NCBI GenBank assembly: GCA_963756895.1
Contig: CAVWPI010000010.1
Location: forward strand, 19,937 to 83,936
From: DASUAS01 sp963756895
GTDB taxonomy: Bacteria > Actinomycetota > Acidimicrobiia > IMCC26256 > DASPTH01
Direction of reading: 5' to 3'
Length of the DNA stretch: 64,000 nt
Shown here: piece by piece, positions 9,206-16,660 of the stretch
How positions within the stretch are numbered: position 1 is the stretch's first letter
Layout: each line of letters begins with the position of its first letter
Notes under the pieces: generated by a model
The model's database searches: none
What the model was told of the DNA's origin: nothing
Seen by the model: the letters and a program-made list of their open reading frames with translations, nothing else
Program-made: the position numbers and the translations under genes

Positions 9206-10172
9206 GGGTGACAGCTTGACCCAACTCGCCGTCGGCCGCACGCGCCGCCTCGCGGGCCTCCTCCCGGCGCGTCTTCACGATGCTCGCGCCGATCGCTCCG
9301 GCCACGATCGCCACGATCACACCCAGGGACGCCACCGTCGGGAAGTGCCACCAGTGGGACACGATCATCTTGATCCCGACGAACACGAGGATCGCTCCCA
9401 ACGCGTGCGCGAGGTAGTGGAAGCGCTCGCGAGCGTCGCCGAGCAGGAAGTACATGGCCCGCAGACCGAGGATGGCGAATGCGTTCGACGCGAACACGAT
9501 GAAGGGGTCGCGCGACACGGCGAGGATCGCGGGCACGCTGTCGACCGCGAATACCACGTCGGTGACCTCGACCACGACCAGCGCCGCGAGCAACGGCGTC
9601 GCCACCCACTTCGCCACCTGGCCGGGCCCCGGTGACTCCTTCACCACGAAGTGCTGATCGGCGAGCTCGGAACGCACGGGGAGGAAGCGACCGAGCAACT
9701 TCACCGCGCGGTCGTGGCCGTGCTGGCCCTCGTTCTCCTTGTGCCGCAGCACCTTGAACCCCGAGAACAGCAACACGACGCCGAACACGAGGAGCATCCA
9801 CCAGAACTCTTCGATGAGCGCGGTGCCGGCGAAGATGAAGACGGCGCGCATGACCAGCGCGCCGAAGATGCCCCAGAACAGCACGCGGTGCTGGTAGCGG
9901 GCCGGGATGGCGAAGCTGGAGAAGATCACCGCCCAGACGAACACGTTGTCGATGCTGAGCGACTTCTCGATCACGTACCCGCTCAGGTACTCGGAGAAGG
10001 AGTCGCCGCCCTTCCACACGAGGATCACGACGGCGAACCCGAGTCCGCAGGCGACCCACGCCGCCGACTCGATCAGCGCGCGCTTGGCGGTGGGTTCGTG
10101 GTTGCCACGGTGGATCAGCAGGTCGACCGTGAGCAGGGCCACGATCACTGCGATGAGGATGACCCACTCCAT
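9195..10172 (-). CDS. TerC/Alx family membrane protein, probable Mn2+ exporter
   Basis: A 325-aa polytopic membrane protein from ATG at 10172 (AAGGG upstream; a TTG start 7 codons earlier is possible). About nine hydrophobic segments are visible. The family's acidic membrane motifs are present: LSIDNVFVWAVIF (about residue 70) and VTDVVFAVDSVPAILA (about 205), whose Asp residues coordinate metal. A His/Lys-rich cytoplasmic loop (FKVLRHKENEGQHGHD) lies between the two halves. TerC/Alx proteins export manganese or load metal onto secreted proteins. The yybP-ykoY riboswitch in the leader makes manganese homeostasis the best supported role. The C-terminal tail is charged and overlaps the next gene. 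Confidence 0.9.
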   Translation of the reverse strand: MEWVILIAVIVALLTVDLLIHRGNHEPTAKRALIESAAWVACGLGFAVVILVWKGGDSFSEYLSGYVIEKSLSIDNVFVWAVIFSSFAIPARYQHRVLFWGIFGALVMRAVFIFAGTALIEEFWWMLLVFGVVLLFSGFKVLRHKENEGQHGHDRAVKLLGRFLPVRSELADQHFVVKESPGPGQVAKWVATPLLAALVVVEVTDVVFAVDSVPAILAVSRDPFIVFASNAFAILGLRAMYFLLGDARERFHYLAHALGAILVFVGIKMIVSHWWHFPTVASLGVIVAIVAGAIGASIVKTRREEAREAARAADGELGQAVTREG

Positions 10173-10207
10173 GAGGATTCCCTTCGAAACCAATGATTGT
10201 CGGTTCC

Positions 10208-10325
10208 GAAGGTCTCTCCCACCGCTCCCTCACGAGGGCCCTCACGAGGGTGCGGCACGGGCGCCGGGCCGGCTCCGGAGAGACGACCGTGATGACGACG
10301 ATCCGTCGGGGGGATACTCCCCTTC
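10208..10325 (-). ncRNA. yybP-ykoY manganese riboswitch in the terC leader
   Basis: The minus-strand leader contains, in the right order, the conserved blocks of the yybP-ykoY element: GAAGGGGAGTATC at the 5' end, CGTCGTCATCACGG, AGCCGG, and GAGACCTTC at the 3' end. The terminal GAAGG and CCTTC pair to form P1. A GC-rich arm (repeats of CCCTCGTGAGGG type) fills the variable helix. It ends about 36 nt before the terC ATG. TAACAT at about 10337-10342 on the minus strand could be the -10 of its promoter. The class binds Mn2+ and is typically found before terC/alx and mntP genes, matching the gene here. Recognised by eye; a covariance-model scan would settle the boundaries. Confidence 0.87.
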
Positions 10326-10347
10326 TTGGTGTTCGTCCCATGTTACA

Positions 10348-10370
10348 GGAGGTCGTCGGTCCGGACCTCC
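10348..10370. repeat. GGAGGTC/GACCTCC inverted repeat
   Basis: Perfect 7-bp arms with a 9-nt centre in the divergent region between terC and the padR-like gene. It lies 22 bp beyond the riboswitch 5' end and overlaps the region where the terC promoter should lie. It could be a PadR operator or a hairpin in the padR leader; the sequence does not decide. Confidence 0.4.
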
Positions 10371-10375
10371 GCCGC

Positions 10376-10672
10376 GTGACACCTCGCCGCGACCGCCTGC
10401 TCCCGCTCGACGCTCGCGTCCTGGATGCCGGTGCGAGGCTCGTCACTCGGGAGCGACCGCACTTCTTCGGGCTCGACGGTGGCGCGGCTGCTCGACCGGG
10501 AACGCAGCACCGTGTACAAGTCCCTGCACCGACTCGTCGACCTCGGGCTCCTGACCGACGAGTGGGACGGAGGGCGCCGCCACTACCAGCTGACCGACTT
10601 CGGGCAGCGGTCGGTCGTCCGTGCGCTCCTCGGCGCTCGGGTCTTCGGGCGCACCGACGATCGGTTGCGTAG
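10376..10672 (+). pseudogene. PadR family regulator, frameshifted
   Basis: The first frame from GTG 10376 reads TPRRDRLLPLDARVLDAGARL then ERPHFFG, the usual PadR N-terminus. One base later the winged helix continues in the next frame: STVARLLDRERSTVYKSLHRL, VDLGLLTDEWDGGRRHYQLTDFGQ. Removing one G near 10471 joins them as HFFGSTVARLL. The second frame has no stop before the cupin gene, while a TAG at 10670-10672 lies in the first frame, 10 nt before the cupin ATG; a second compensating indel is likely. As written it could also be read as an HTH-cupin fusion, which I consider less likely. PadR proteins repress neighbouring genes in response to phenolics or other ligands. Confidence 0.6.
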
Positions 10673-10682
10673 GGTCCGAGCC

Positions 10683-11678
10683 ATGACGACGAGCGAGTCC
10701 TCGAGCGAGTTCACGGCGCGCCGGGTGGTCACCGGGCACGACGCCGAGGGACGGGCGGTGATCGTCTCCGACGGTGAGCCCGCCGGCACGATCCGCGCCA
10801 ACGGCTTCGGCGTGGCCACCTGGTTGTGGCTCGAGGGTCCGGCCACGACAGTGGACGACGGCGGCGACGAGCCCGAGGGCGCCATTCGCCTCGAGCCGCC
10901 GGCGGGCGGGTGCTCGGTGCGCATCATCCGCTTCCCCGGCGCCCGCGAGGGTGGCGGCGACTGGATCCGGGTGGAGGGCGACGACCCCGACGAGCCCGGG
11001 ATGCACGCCACCGACACCCTCGACTTCATGGTGGTCGTCGAGGGCCGCATCGTGCTCGGGCTCGACGACGGTGAGCACGAGCTCGGCCCCGGCGACGTGG
11101 TGATCCAGCGCGGCAACCGCCACCGCTGGCGAGTGGTGGGCGACGAGCCCTGCACCTACGTGGTGTGCATGCTGCGACCCGATCCCGCCGCGCCACCTCC
11201 GTGCGAGCCGCAGGTGACGGCGACCGGCATCGAAGGCAACGGTCCGCGTCGACTGGTCGCCGCGACCGACGCCGACGGTCGCTCGTACGTACTCACCGAC
11301 GGCACGCCGCCCGCCGCCCTCGACGCCGGCGACACGCGGTTGGTCGAGTTGTGGCAGACGGGTGGCGCGCTCGCCGCGGCCGAGCAGGGCGGCGACCCCG
11401 AGGGCGGGTGGGAGCTCGAACCGCGCGGCGCCGGGATCTGCTTCCGGACGGTGCGGCTCCCGGCCGGCAACGACTCCGGCGAGGCGGGGTGGCACACCAC
11501 GGCGACCATCGACGTCGACATCGTGCTGTCCGGACGTCTCGAGCTGTCCCTTCCCGACACTTCGCCGGTCGTGCTCGGCCCCGGCGAGGCCGTCGTGCAG
11601 CGCGGGACCCACCACAAGTGGCGGCCGGTGGGCGACGAACCGGTCGAGTGGGTCGCGTTGATGCTGGCCGTAGGCTGA
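10683..11678 (+). CDS. Bicupin protein
   Basis: A 331-aa protein with ATG at 10683 (AGGG upstream). Two cupin halves are evident. The first has DFMVVVEGRIVLGLDDGEHE and LGPGDVVIQRGNRHRW (about residues 115-150). The second has DVDIVLSGRLELSL and LGPGEAVVQRGTHHKW (about 280-315). Both end with the PGD/PGE...H strand of the cupin barrel. The metal-binding first motif (HxH...E) is only partly kept: His then Asp/Glu-poor sequence. The two halves read as an internal duplication. Such proteins range from dioxygenases to sugar-binding regulators, and the ligand is unknown. It follows the PadR remnant closely and may be its target. Confidence 0.75.
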   Translation: MTTSESSSEFTARRVVTGHDAEGRAVIVSDGEPAGTIRANGFGVATWLWLEGPATTVDDGGDEPEGAIRLEPPAGGCSVRIIRFPGAREGGGDWIRVEGDDPDEPGMHATDTLDFMVVVEGRIVLGLDDGEHELGPGDVVIQRGNRHRWRVVGDEPCTYVVCMLRPDPAAPPPCEPQVTATGIEGNGPRRLVAATDADGRSYVLTDGTPPAALDAGDTRLVELWQTGGALAAAEQGGDPEGGWELEPRGAGICFRTVRLPAGNDSGEAGWHTTATIDVDIVLSGRLELSLPDTSPVVLGPGEAVVQRGTHHKWRPVGDEPVEWVALMLAVG

Positions 11679-11684
11679 CCCGCC

Positions 11685-12438
11685 ATGTTGCTGCACCGAA
11701 GACAGCGAACGCGTCCGGCTCCTCACGTTCAACCGGCCCGACCGCGCCAACGCGTTCAACGAGGAGCTGTACCACGCGGCGGCCGACCGCGCTGCGCGCC
11801 GCCGCGATCGACGACGACGTCGCGGTGGTCGTGTTCACCGGCGCAGGCAAGGCGTTCTGTGCGGGCACCGACCTGCTGGAGATGGCGGCCGACCGTCGAC
11901 GCCGGCGTCGACGGCACTGCGACCTCGCGCGACGGGTTCCCCGCGTTCGTCGACGTGCTGCAGGAGTTCCCCAAGCCGTTGCTGGCAGCGGTGAACGGCG
12001 CCGCCGTCGGCCTCGGCTTCACCATGCTCGCCCACTGCGACATCGTGTTCGTGTCCGACCGCGCGCGACTGCTCGCTCCGTTCACCAACATGGGCGTCGC
12101 GCCCGAAGCCGCCAGCAGCTACCTGCTTCCGCGACGCATGGGTCGGCAGCGGGCGTCGGTGTCACTGTTCACGTCCGACTGGATCTCGGCCGAGGACGCG
12201 GTCGCCACCGGCCTCGCGGTGCAGCAGTGCCGTCCTGAAGTCGCTCGTCGACGAGACGGTGGAGCTGGCGACGCGCATCGCGTCGAAGTCGCTGCCGTCG
12301 CTGATGGCGACCAAGCGCCTGCTGCTCGACGCCGAGCGTGAAGGCATCGCCCGCGCCCGCACGCTCGAGAACGCCGCGTTCGCAGAGCTGCTCGCGCTCC
12401 CGAACGCGAAGGACGGCGTGCTCGGTCAGCTCGACTGA
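11685..12438 (+). pseudogene. Enoyl-CoA hydratase, four single-base insertions
   Basis: Crotonase-family sequence is spread over three frames: SERVRLLTFNRPDRANAF, VAVVVFTGAGKAFCAGTDLL, then GFPAFVDVLQEFPKPLLAAV and NGAAVGLGFTMLAHCD, then SLPSLMATKRLLLDAEREG. Removing one base at each of about 11693 (gives MLLTEDSERV), 11791 (AADALRAAAIDDD), 11892 (ADVDAGVDG) and 12234 (VLKSLVDETVE) yields a 249-aa protein that begins at ATG 11685 and ends at 12438. All four are insertions and the repaired length is exactly divisible by three, which supports the reconstruction. The product would be an enoyl-CoA hydratase/isomerase with intact oxyanion-hole segments. The 3' end overlaps the convergent small membrane gene by 13 bp. 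Confidence 0.8.
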
Positions 12439-12736
12439 TGAGTGCGGGCTACCGGTGGAGCGTGTTCCCGGCGTGAGCGGTTGATCGCGCGGTAGATCAG
12501 CAGCGCGATCACCGCGCCGATGATGGAGCCGATGATGCCCGGACGCCTGGATGGCGCCTTCATCGAGGTCCTTGCCGAAGAGCACGTAGCCGAGGAAGCC
12601 GCCGATGAACGAGCCGACGATCCCGAGCAGGACCGTCGCCCAGAAGCCCATCGGATCGCGTCCGGGGACGAGCAGCCGCGCCAGGAACCCGGCGATGATG
12701 CCGATGACCAACATGCGAGATGAGGAATCCGATCAT
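12426..12736 (-). CDS. GlsB/YeaQ/YmgE (transglycosylase-associated) membrane protein, frameshifted
   Basis: Small three-helix stress membrane protein. LVIGIIAGFLARLLVPGRDP is the family's N-terminal signature (G.IAG..A...PG), followed by MGFWATVLLGIVGSFIGGF and, after a break near 12545, GIIGSIIGAVIALLIYRAI. Removing one base joins them. The start is uncertain: ATG at 12714 (95 aa), or ATG at 12736 giving MIGFLIS if one more inserted base near 12715 is removed (102 aa, closer to the usual form). The family is linked to envelope stress but not biochemically defined. Convergent with the damaged enoyl-CoA hydratase. Confidence 0.75.
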
Positions 12737-12816
12737 GCCGCAGGGCGTGCCCGCGGGCGAGCCGCGAAACTGCGGCACGGTTGAACGAGCGCCGCGTTCC
12801 GGGCACAACCTGGCAC

Positions 12817-13097
12817 ATGCCGAACCCCAAGCAGCTGGCATGGCAGGGCGTCGCCATCGCATCGGGCACGCTCGCCGCGGCGGCGGTCCGCCGGGCCGCC
12901 GTCACCACGTGGCGCACCACCAAGCACGAGGACCCGCCGGAGAACCCGGTGGCGCGCGACGTGAGCTGGCCCGACGCGCTCGATGTGGGCGATCGCGGTC
13001 GCCATCGGCGCCGCGGTCGGCGCGCGTCGTCGCGCAACGCGGTGCCGCGGCGGCGTGGGAGCGCGCCACCGGCGATCCGCCGCCGATCGAGACCTAG
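12817..13097 (+). pseudogene. DUF4235-like membrane protein, two insertions
   Basis: Repaired length is 92 aa from ATG 12817. Segments are QLAWQGVAIASGTLAAAAV, then KHEDPPENP and VSWPDAL, then WAIAVAIGAAVG and RVVAQRGAAAAWERATG. Two hydrophobic stretches flank a PPxNP..VSW linker, the arrangement of actinobacterial DUF4235 proteins. Extra bases near 12983 and 13022 break the frame. Its TAG and the stop of the convergent acyl-CoA synthetase share the palindrome CTAG (13094-13097). No biochemical function is known for the family. Confidence 0.65.
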
Positions 13098-14776
13098 ACC
13101 GGTTCCTGCTCCGCCTCGAGCAGATGCTTCATGACCTTGCCGGTCTGCGTGTAGGGCAGCGCGTCGCGGAACTCCACGTGCGCCGGGCACCTTGAACGTG
13201 GCCAGTCCCTCGGCGACCCACGCCTGCACGTCGGCGGCGTCGAGTGACGCGCCGTCGTGGAGCACGACCACGGCCTTGACCTCCTGGCCGAGCGTGCGGT
13301 GCTCCACGCCGATCACCGCGGCGTCGGAGATGCCGGGATGCTCGACGAGGCGGTGCTCGATCTCCATCGGGTAGATGTTCTCGCCGCCGCGGATGATGAG
13401 GTCCCGCATGCGGCTCTCGAGCCAGAGCACGCCGTCCTCGATGCGGCCGTAGTCGCCGCTGTGGTACCAGCGCTGGTCGTCGAGCACCTTGGCCGTGGCG
13501 TCGGGGTCGTCCCAGTAGCCCTTGAACACGACGCCGCCGCGCAGGCAGATCTCGCCGACCTCGCCCTCGGGCAGCACGTTGCGCTCCTCGCGATCATCGC
13601 GGATCTGCACCTCGAGCGTCGGGTATGGCGCGCCCACCGACTCGCGATGGGTGAAGTACCGCGCGCCGGACAGGAGCGTGCCCGCGCCCATCGACTCGCT
13701 CATCCCGTATCCGTTCGACAGGTTGGCGGTGGGGATCTTCTCGTTGAGCACCCGCATGAGCTCGGGCGGGAACGGCGCGCCGCCCGACGACACCATCGTC
13801 AGGCACGACAGGTCGAACGACTCGAACTCGGGGTGCTCGAGCATGCGCCAGAACTGCGTGGGCACGCCCGACCACGCCGACACCCGATGGTCGGCGGTCA
13901 GGCGCAGGTGCACCTCGGGATCCCACCGCCCGGGCGGTGGGAACACGAGCGACGAGCCGAAGCGAGACCCGGTCATGAACAGCGGCGCGGTCCCCGAGAT
14001 GTGGAAGAACGGCGTCGCGCAGATCGACGCCGGCGGCGGCGCGTCGGGTGACGGGGGTGGCACGTTGTTCAGGATCATGGTGACCGCGCGCCCGTACGCC
14101 ATCGCCGAGCCCATGTGCACGAGGTTGCGGTGCGTGAGCGTCGCACCCTTCGGCCGGCCGGTGGTGCCCGAGGTGAAGAGGATCATGAACGGGTCGTCCT
14201 CGTCGATGGCGACGTCGGGCAACGCCGCGCCGCCGTCCTCACCATCGACGTGCAGCATCGGCGTGCCCTGGATGCCCACCTCGGCCAGGCGTGCGAGTCG
14301 GGTCTCGTCGCCGAAGAGCACGGTGGGCGACGTGAGCTCCATGCCGTACGCGAGCTCGCTGCCGGTCCACCAGCCGTTGAGGCCGACGATGATGGCACCG
14401 AGGCTGACGACGGCGAGCTGCGCGAGCGCGTAGTCGAGGCTGTTGGCGCTCGCGAACGCGACCCGGTCGCCCTTGCCGACGCCGTACTCGTCGGCGAGCA
14501 CTGCCGCGATCGCACCCGCGCGCGGGCACCTCGCGCGAACGTCACCGTCTCGTCCGGGCCGCCTTGATTCGTGAAGACCAGATACGGACGGTCGCGGAAC
14601 TGCTCAGCGCTGGTTCGGAGCACCTCGACCAGACTCCGCGGCCGCTGCACGAAGACCTCGCACGCGGCCCCGAGGACCTGCTCGACGGTGCGCTCGAACG
14701 GTGCACCAGGTCCGGAGAGCGCGGCGCGCTGCTCGGGCGTGAGGCGTTCCTCGTCGGTGTTGCGCAGCGTGCTCAC
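13094..14776 (-). CDS. AMP-dependent acyl-CoA synthetase (two compensating frameshifts)
   Basis: About 560 aa. It starts with GTG at 14776, overlapping the amidohydrolase stop (GTGA). The N-terminus (TLRNTDEERLTPEQRAAL) breaks near 14530 after ETVTFA and resumes as GAIAAVLADEYGVGKGDRV. ANL motifs follow: phosphate loop ILFTSGTTGRPKGATLTH, adenine-binding GYGMSESMGAG, and the YHSGDYGRIEDG Asp and hinge region. A second break near 13187 precedes HVEFRDALPYTQTGKVMKHL, which contains the C-terminal catalytic Lys motif (TGKV). The first is a net deletion, the second an insertion, so start and end share a frame. It would activate a carboxylic acid to its CoA ester for the adjacent beta-oxidation genes. 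Confidence 0.82.
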
Positions 14777-15639
14777 TTGAGCTTGAGGACGCGCTCCGCG
14801 TTCTCCTTGAGGAACTTCGGCCACACGTGGTCGCGGAAGGGCACGTCGACCATGTCGCCCATGATGCGATCGAGGGTGAGCCCCATCGGGAAGTAACCCG
14901 CGTAGATGATCTTGTCGGCGCCGCGCGTGTTGGCGTAGTCGATGATCGCCTTGGGGTAGTGCTTCGGCGCGAACGCACTGGTGCAGTAGTGGAGCCCCGG
15001 CCACTTGAGCATGAGCTTCACCGCGAGGTCCTCCCACGGTTCGCACCCGTGACGGGTGACGAACACGAGGTCGGGGAAGTCGTACATCACGTCGTCGATG
15101 TACTCCACCTTCTGCGGGTCCATCTTGAGACGCGGGCCGGGCACACCGGCGTTGACGAACACCGGGATCCCGAGCTCCACGCACTTGGCGTAGACCGGGT
15201 ACATCTGCGGCGCGTTGATGCGGATCTGCGGGAAGAGGCCGCACGGGAAGATGTCGACGGCGCGGATGTCCCACTGCTCGTGGGCGGCGACGATGCGGCC
15301 GAGCGTGCCCATGATGTCGTTGGGGTCGACGCTCAGCGCGGCGACGAAGCGGTCGGGGTGCTCCTTGAGCGCGCGCTCGGAATTGCCGCTCCCGATGCCG
15401 ATGAGGCCCCGTTCGATGTTGTGCTTGTCCATCTCGCGCAGCGTGACCGCGACGGGATCCTCACCGGACTTGTTCTCGTCGGGGACGTCCTTGAACATGT
15501 ACTCGACCGGGAACTCGTACTCGTCCTTGGACTGCGAGTCCTTCGTCTGCTTGGTGATGAACTCGTACAGCTTCTTCTTGTCCTCGATCGGGAAGCTGAT
15601 CATGCAGTCGATGATCGGGACGTCGGTGGGCATCGCCAT
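14773..15639 (-). CDS. Amidohydrolase family 2 (ACMSD-like) protein
   Basis: A 288-aa TIM-barrel protein. Features are VPIIDCMISFP at the N-terminus, the mid-region DIRAVDIFPCG, VTRHGCEPWEDLAVKLM (about residue 200) with the metal-site His, and a C-terminal segment DKIIYAGYFPMGL where the usual catalytic Asp would be expected. The N-terminal HxH pair of canonical members (DxHxH) is absent: the position reads DCMIS. Similar divergent amidohydrolases occur in actinobacterial degradation operons. It is coupled by 4 bp to the synthetase and follows the SDR by 27 bp on the same strand, so SDR, amidohydrolase and synthetase look like one operon. Hydrolase or decarboxylase chemistry is unproven. Confidence 0.75.
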   Translation of the reverse strand: MAMPTDVPIIDCMISFPIEDKKKLYEFITKQTKDSQSKDEYEFPVEYMFKDVPDENKSGEDPVAVTLREMDKHNIERGLIGIGSGNSERALKEHPDRFVAALSVDPNDIMGTLGRIVAAHEQWDIRAVDIFPCGLFPQIRINAPQMYPVYAKCVELGIPVFVNAGVPGPRLKMDPQKVEYIDDVMYDFPDLVFVTRHGCEPWEDLAVKLMLKWPGLHYCTSAFAPKHYPKAIIDYANTRGADKIIYAGYFPMGLTLDRIMGDMVDVPFRDHVWPKFLKENAERVLKLK

Positions 15640-15666
15640 GGGTGGAGCCTCTCCCTGCTACGTCGC

Positions 15667-16590
15667 TCAGTTGGCTGGCCCGAAGACCATGCCGCGGTGG
15701 CGGGTCTGGAACAACTCGGTGGCCATGGTCATCCCGAGCTTGTCGGCGTCCCACGGCTTTCCTTCGCAGCTGACGTCGGCCCGCTCGTACCAGCCCCCCA
15801 TCCAGATCAACTTGTCGTGGATCACACGGATGACCTGGCCGGTCACGTAGTCGGACTCGTCGCTGGCCAGCCACGCCACCACCGGCGAGCTGTTCTTCGG
15901 GTCCATCGGGTTCCACTCGCCCTCGGGCACGTCGTTGGGCTCGAACGCGTCGCCGGACCCCGGCATCGTCGCGGTGATGCGGGTGAGCCCGGCGGGACCG
16001 ATGCAGTTCACGGTGACGTTCGAGCGGTAGAGCTCCTGCGCCAGCGTGAGGGTGAGCCCGACGATGGCGGCCTTGGCGGTGGCGTACCCCGTCTGCCCGA
16101 AGTTGCCGCCGAGACCCGCGCCGGAGGTCGTGTTGATGATGCGCCCGTGCAGCGAGTCGTCGGTCTTGGCCCGATCGCGGAAGTACTTGGCCGCGAAGTG
16201 CGACGTCGACCACGTGCCCCGTACGTGCACGCGCATCACGAGGTCCCAGTCGTCCACGGGCATGTTCCAGATCGCCGCGTCGCGCACGATGCCGGCGTTG
16301 TTCACCAGGATGTCGAGCTGGCCGAAGCTGTCGATCGCCTGCTGCACGAGCTCGCCGCACTGGTCGTGGTCGCTGACGTCGCCGTAGTTCGAGACCGCCT
16401 CGCCACCAGCGTCGACGATGAGTTGGACGGTGTCGTCGGCGGCCTTGCCGGCGCCCTCACCGCGCTCGCTGCCACCGAGGTCGTTGACCACGACCTTGGC
16501 GCCGAGCCGGGCCATCTCCATGGCGTGGCCGCGGCCGATGCCGTGGCCCGCGCCGGTGACGATCGCTACCTTGCCGTCGAGCAGCCCCAC
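15667..16590 (-). CDS. SDR family oxidoreductase (3-hydroxyacyl-CoA dehydrogenase-like)
   Basis: A 307-aa enzyme from GTG at 16590. The NAD-binding motif is TGAGHGIGR (about residue 12), with NNAG (about 97), catalytic Ser in NTTSGAG and YATAK (about 168-172). An Asn between strands completes the tetrad. VVVNDLGGS after the second strand resembles the multifunctional-enzyme type 2 SDR group that oxidises 3-hydroxyacyl-CoA. The C-terminal extension of about 60 residues is longer than in minimal SDRs. It is the first gene of an SDR-amidohydrolase-synthetase operon. The upstream region shares a promoter area with the divergent FadD3-like gene. Confidence 0.88.
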   Translation of the reverse strand: MGLLDGKVAIVTGAGHGIGRGHAMEMARLGAKVVVNDLGGSERGEGAGKAADDTVQLIVDAGGEAVSNYGDVSDHDQCGELVQQAIDSFGQLDILVNNAGIVRDAAIWNMPVDDWDLVMRVHVRGTWSTSHFAAKYFRDRAKTDDSLHGRIINTTSGAGLGGNFGQTGYATAKAAIVGLTLTLAQELYRSNVTVNCIGPAGLTRITATMPGSGDAFEPNDVPEGEWNPMDPKNSSPVVAWLASDESDYVTGQVIRVIHDKLIWMGGWYERADVSCEGKPWDADKLGMTMATELFQTRHRGMVFGPAN

Positions 16591-16621
16591 GGCTCCCCCT
16601 GTGTCTCTCGAGTGCGTGTTT

Positions 16622-16656
16622 CTGACGAGTCGTCAGGCGGCGGATTGTATATTCCG
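16622..16656 (+). promoter_or_regulatory. Palindromic operator plus -10 of a probably leaderless promoter
   Basis: CTGACGAGTCGTCAG (16622-16636) is a palindrome with 7-bp arms and a single central base, the size of a TetR-type operator. Twelve bases on comes TATATT (16648-16653), a good -10, ending 7 nt before the GTG of the acyl-CoA synthetase at 16661. Transcription would start at or next to the start codon. The 14 bases GATTGTATATTCCG (16643-16656) recur exactly, in opposite orientation, at 25787-25800. The operator would block both this promoter and the divergent SDR operon. Binding protein unknown. Confidence 0.6.
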
Positions 16657-16660
16657 CCTC

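Noticed and set aside
10425..11678. HTH-bicupin fusion protein in one frame
   Set aside because: The frame is continuous, but the PadR N-terminus is in another frame and a TAG plus spaced AGGG precede the cupin ATG, so two separate genes with indels fit better.
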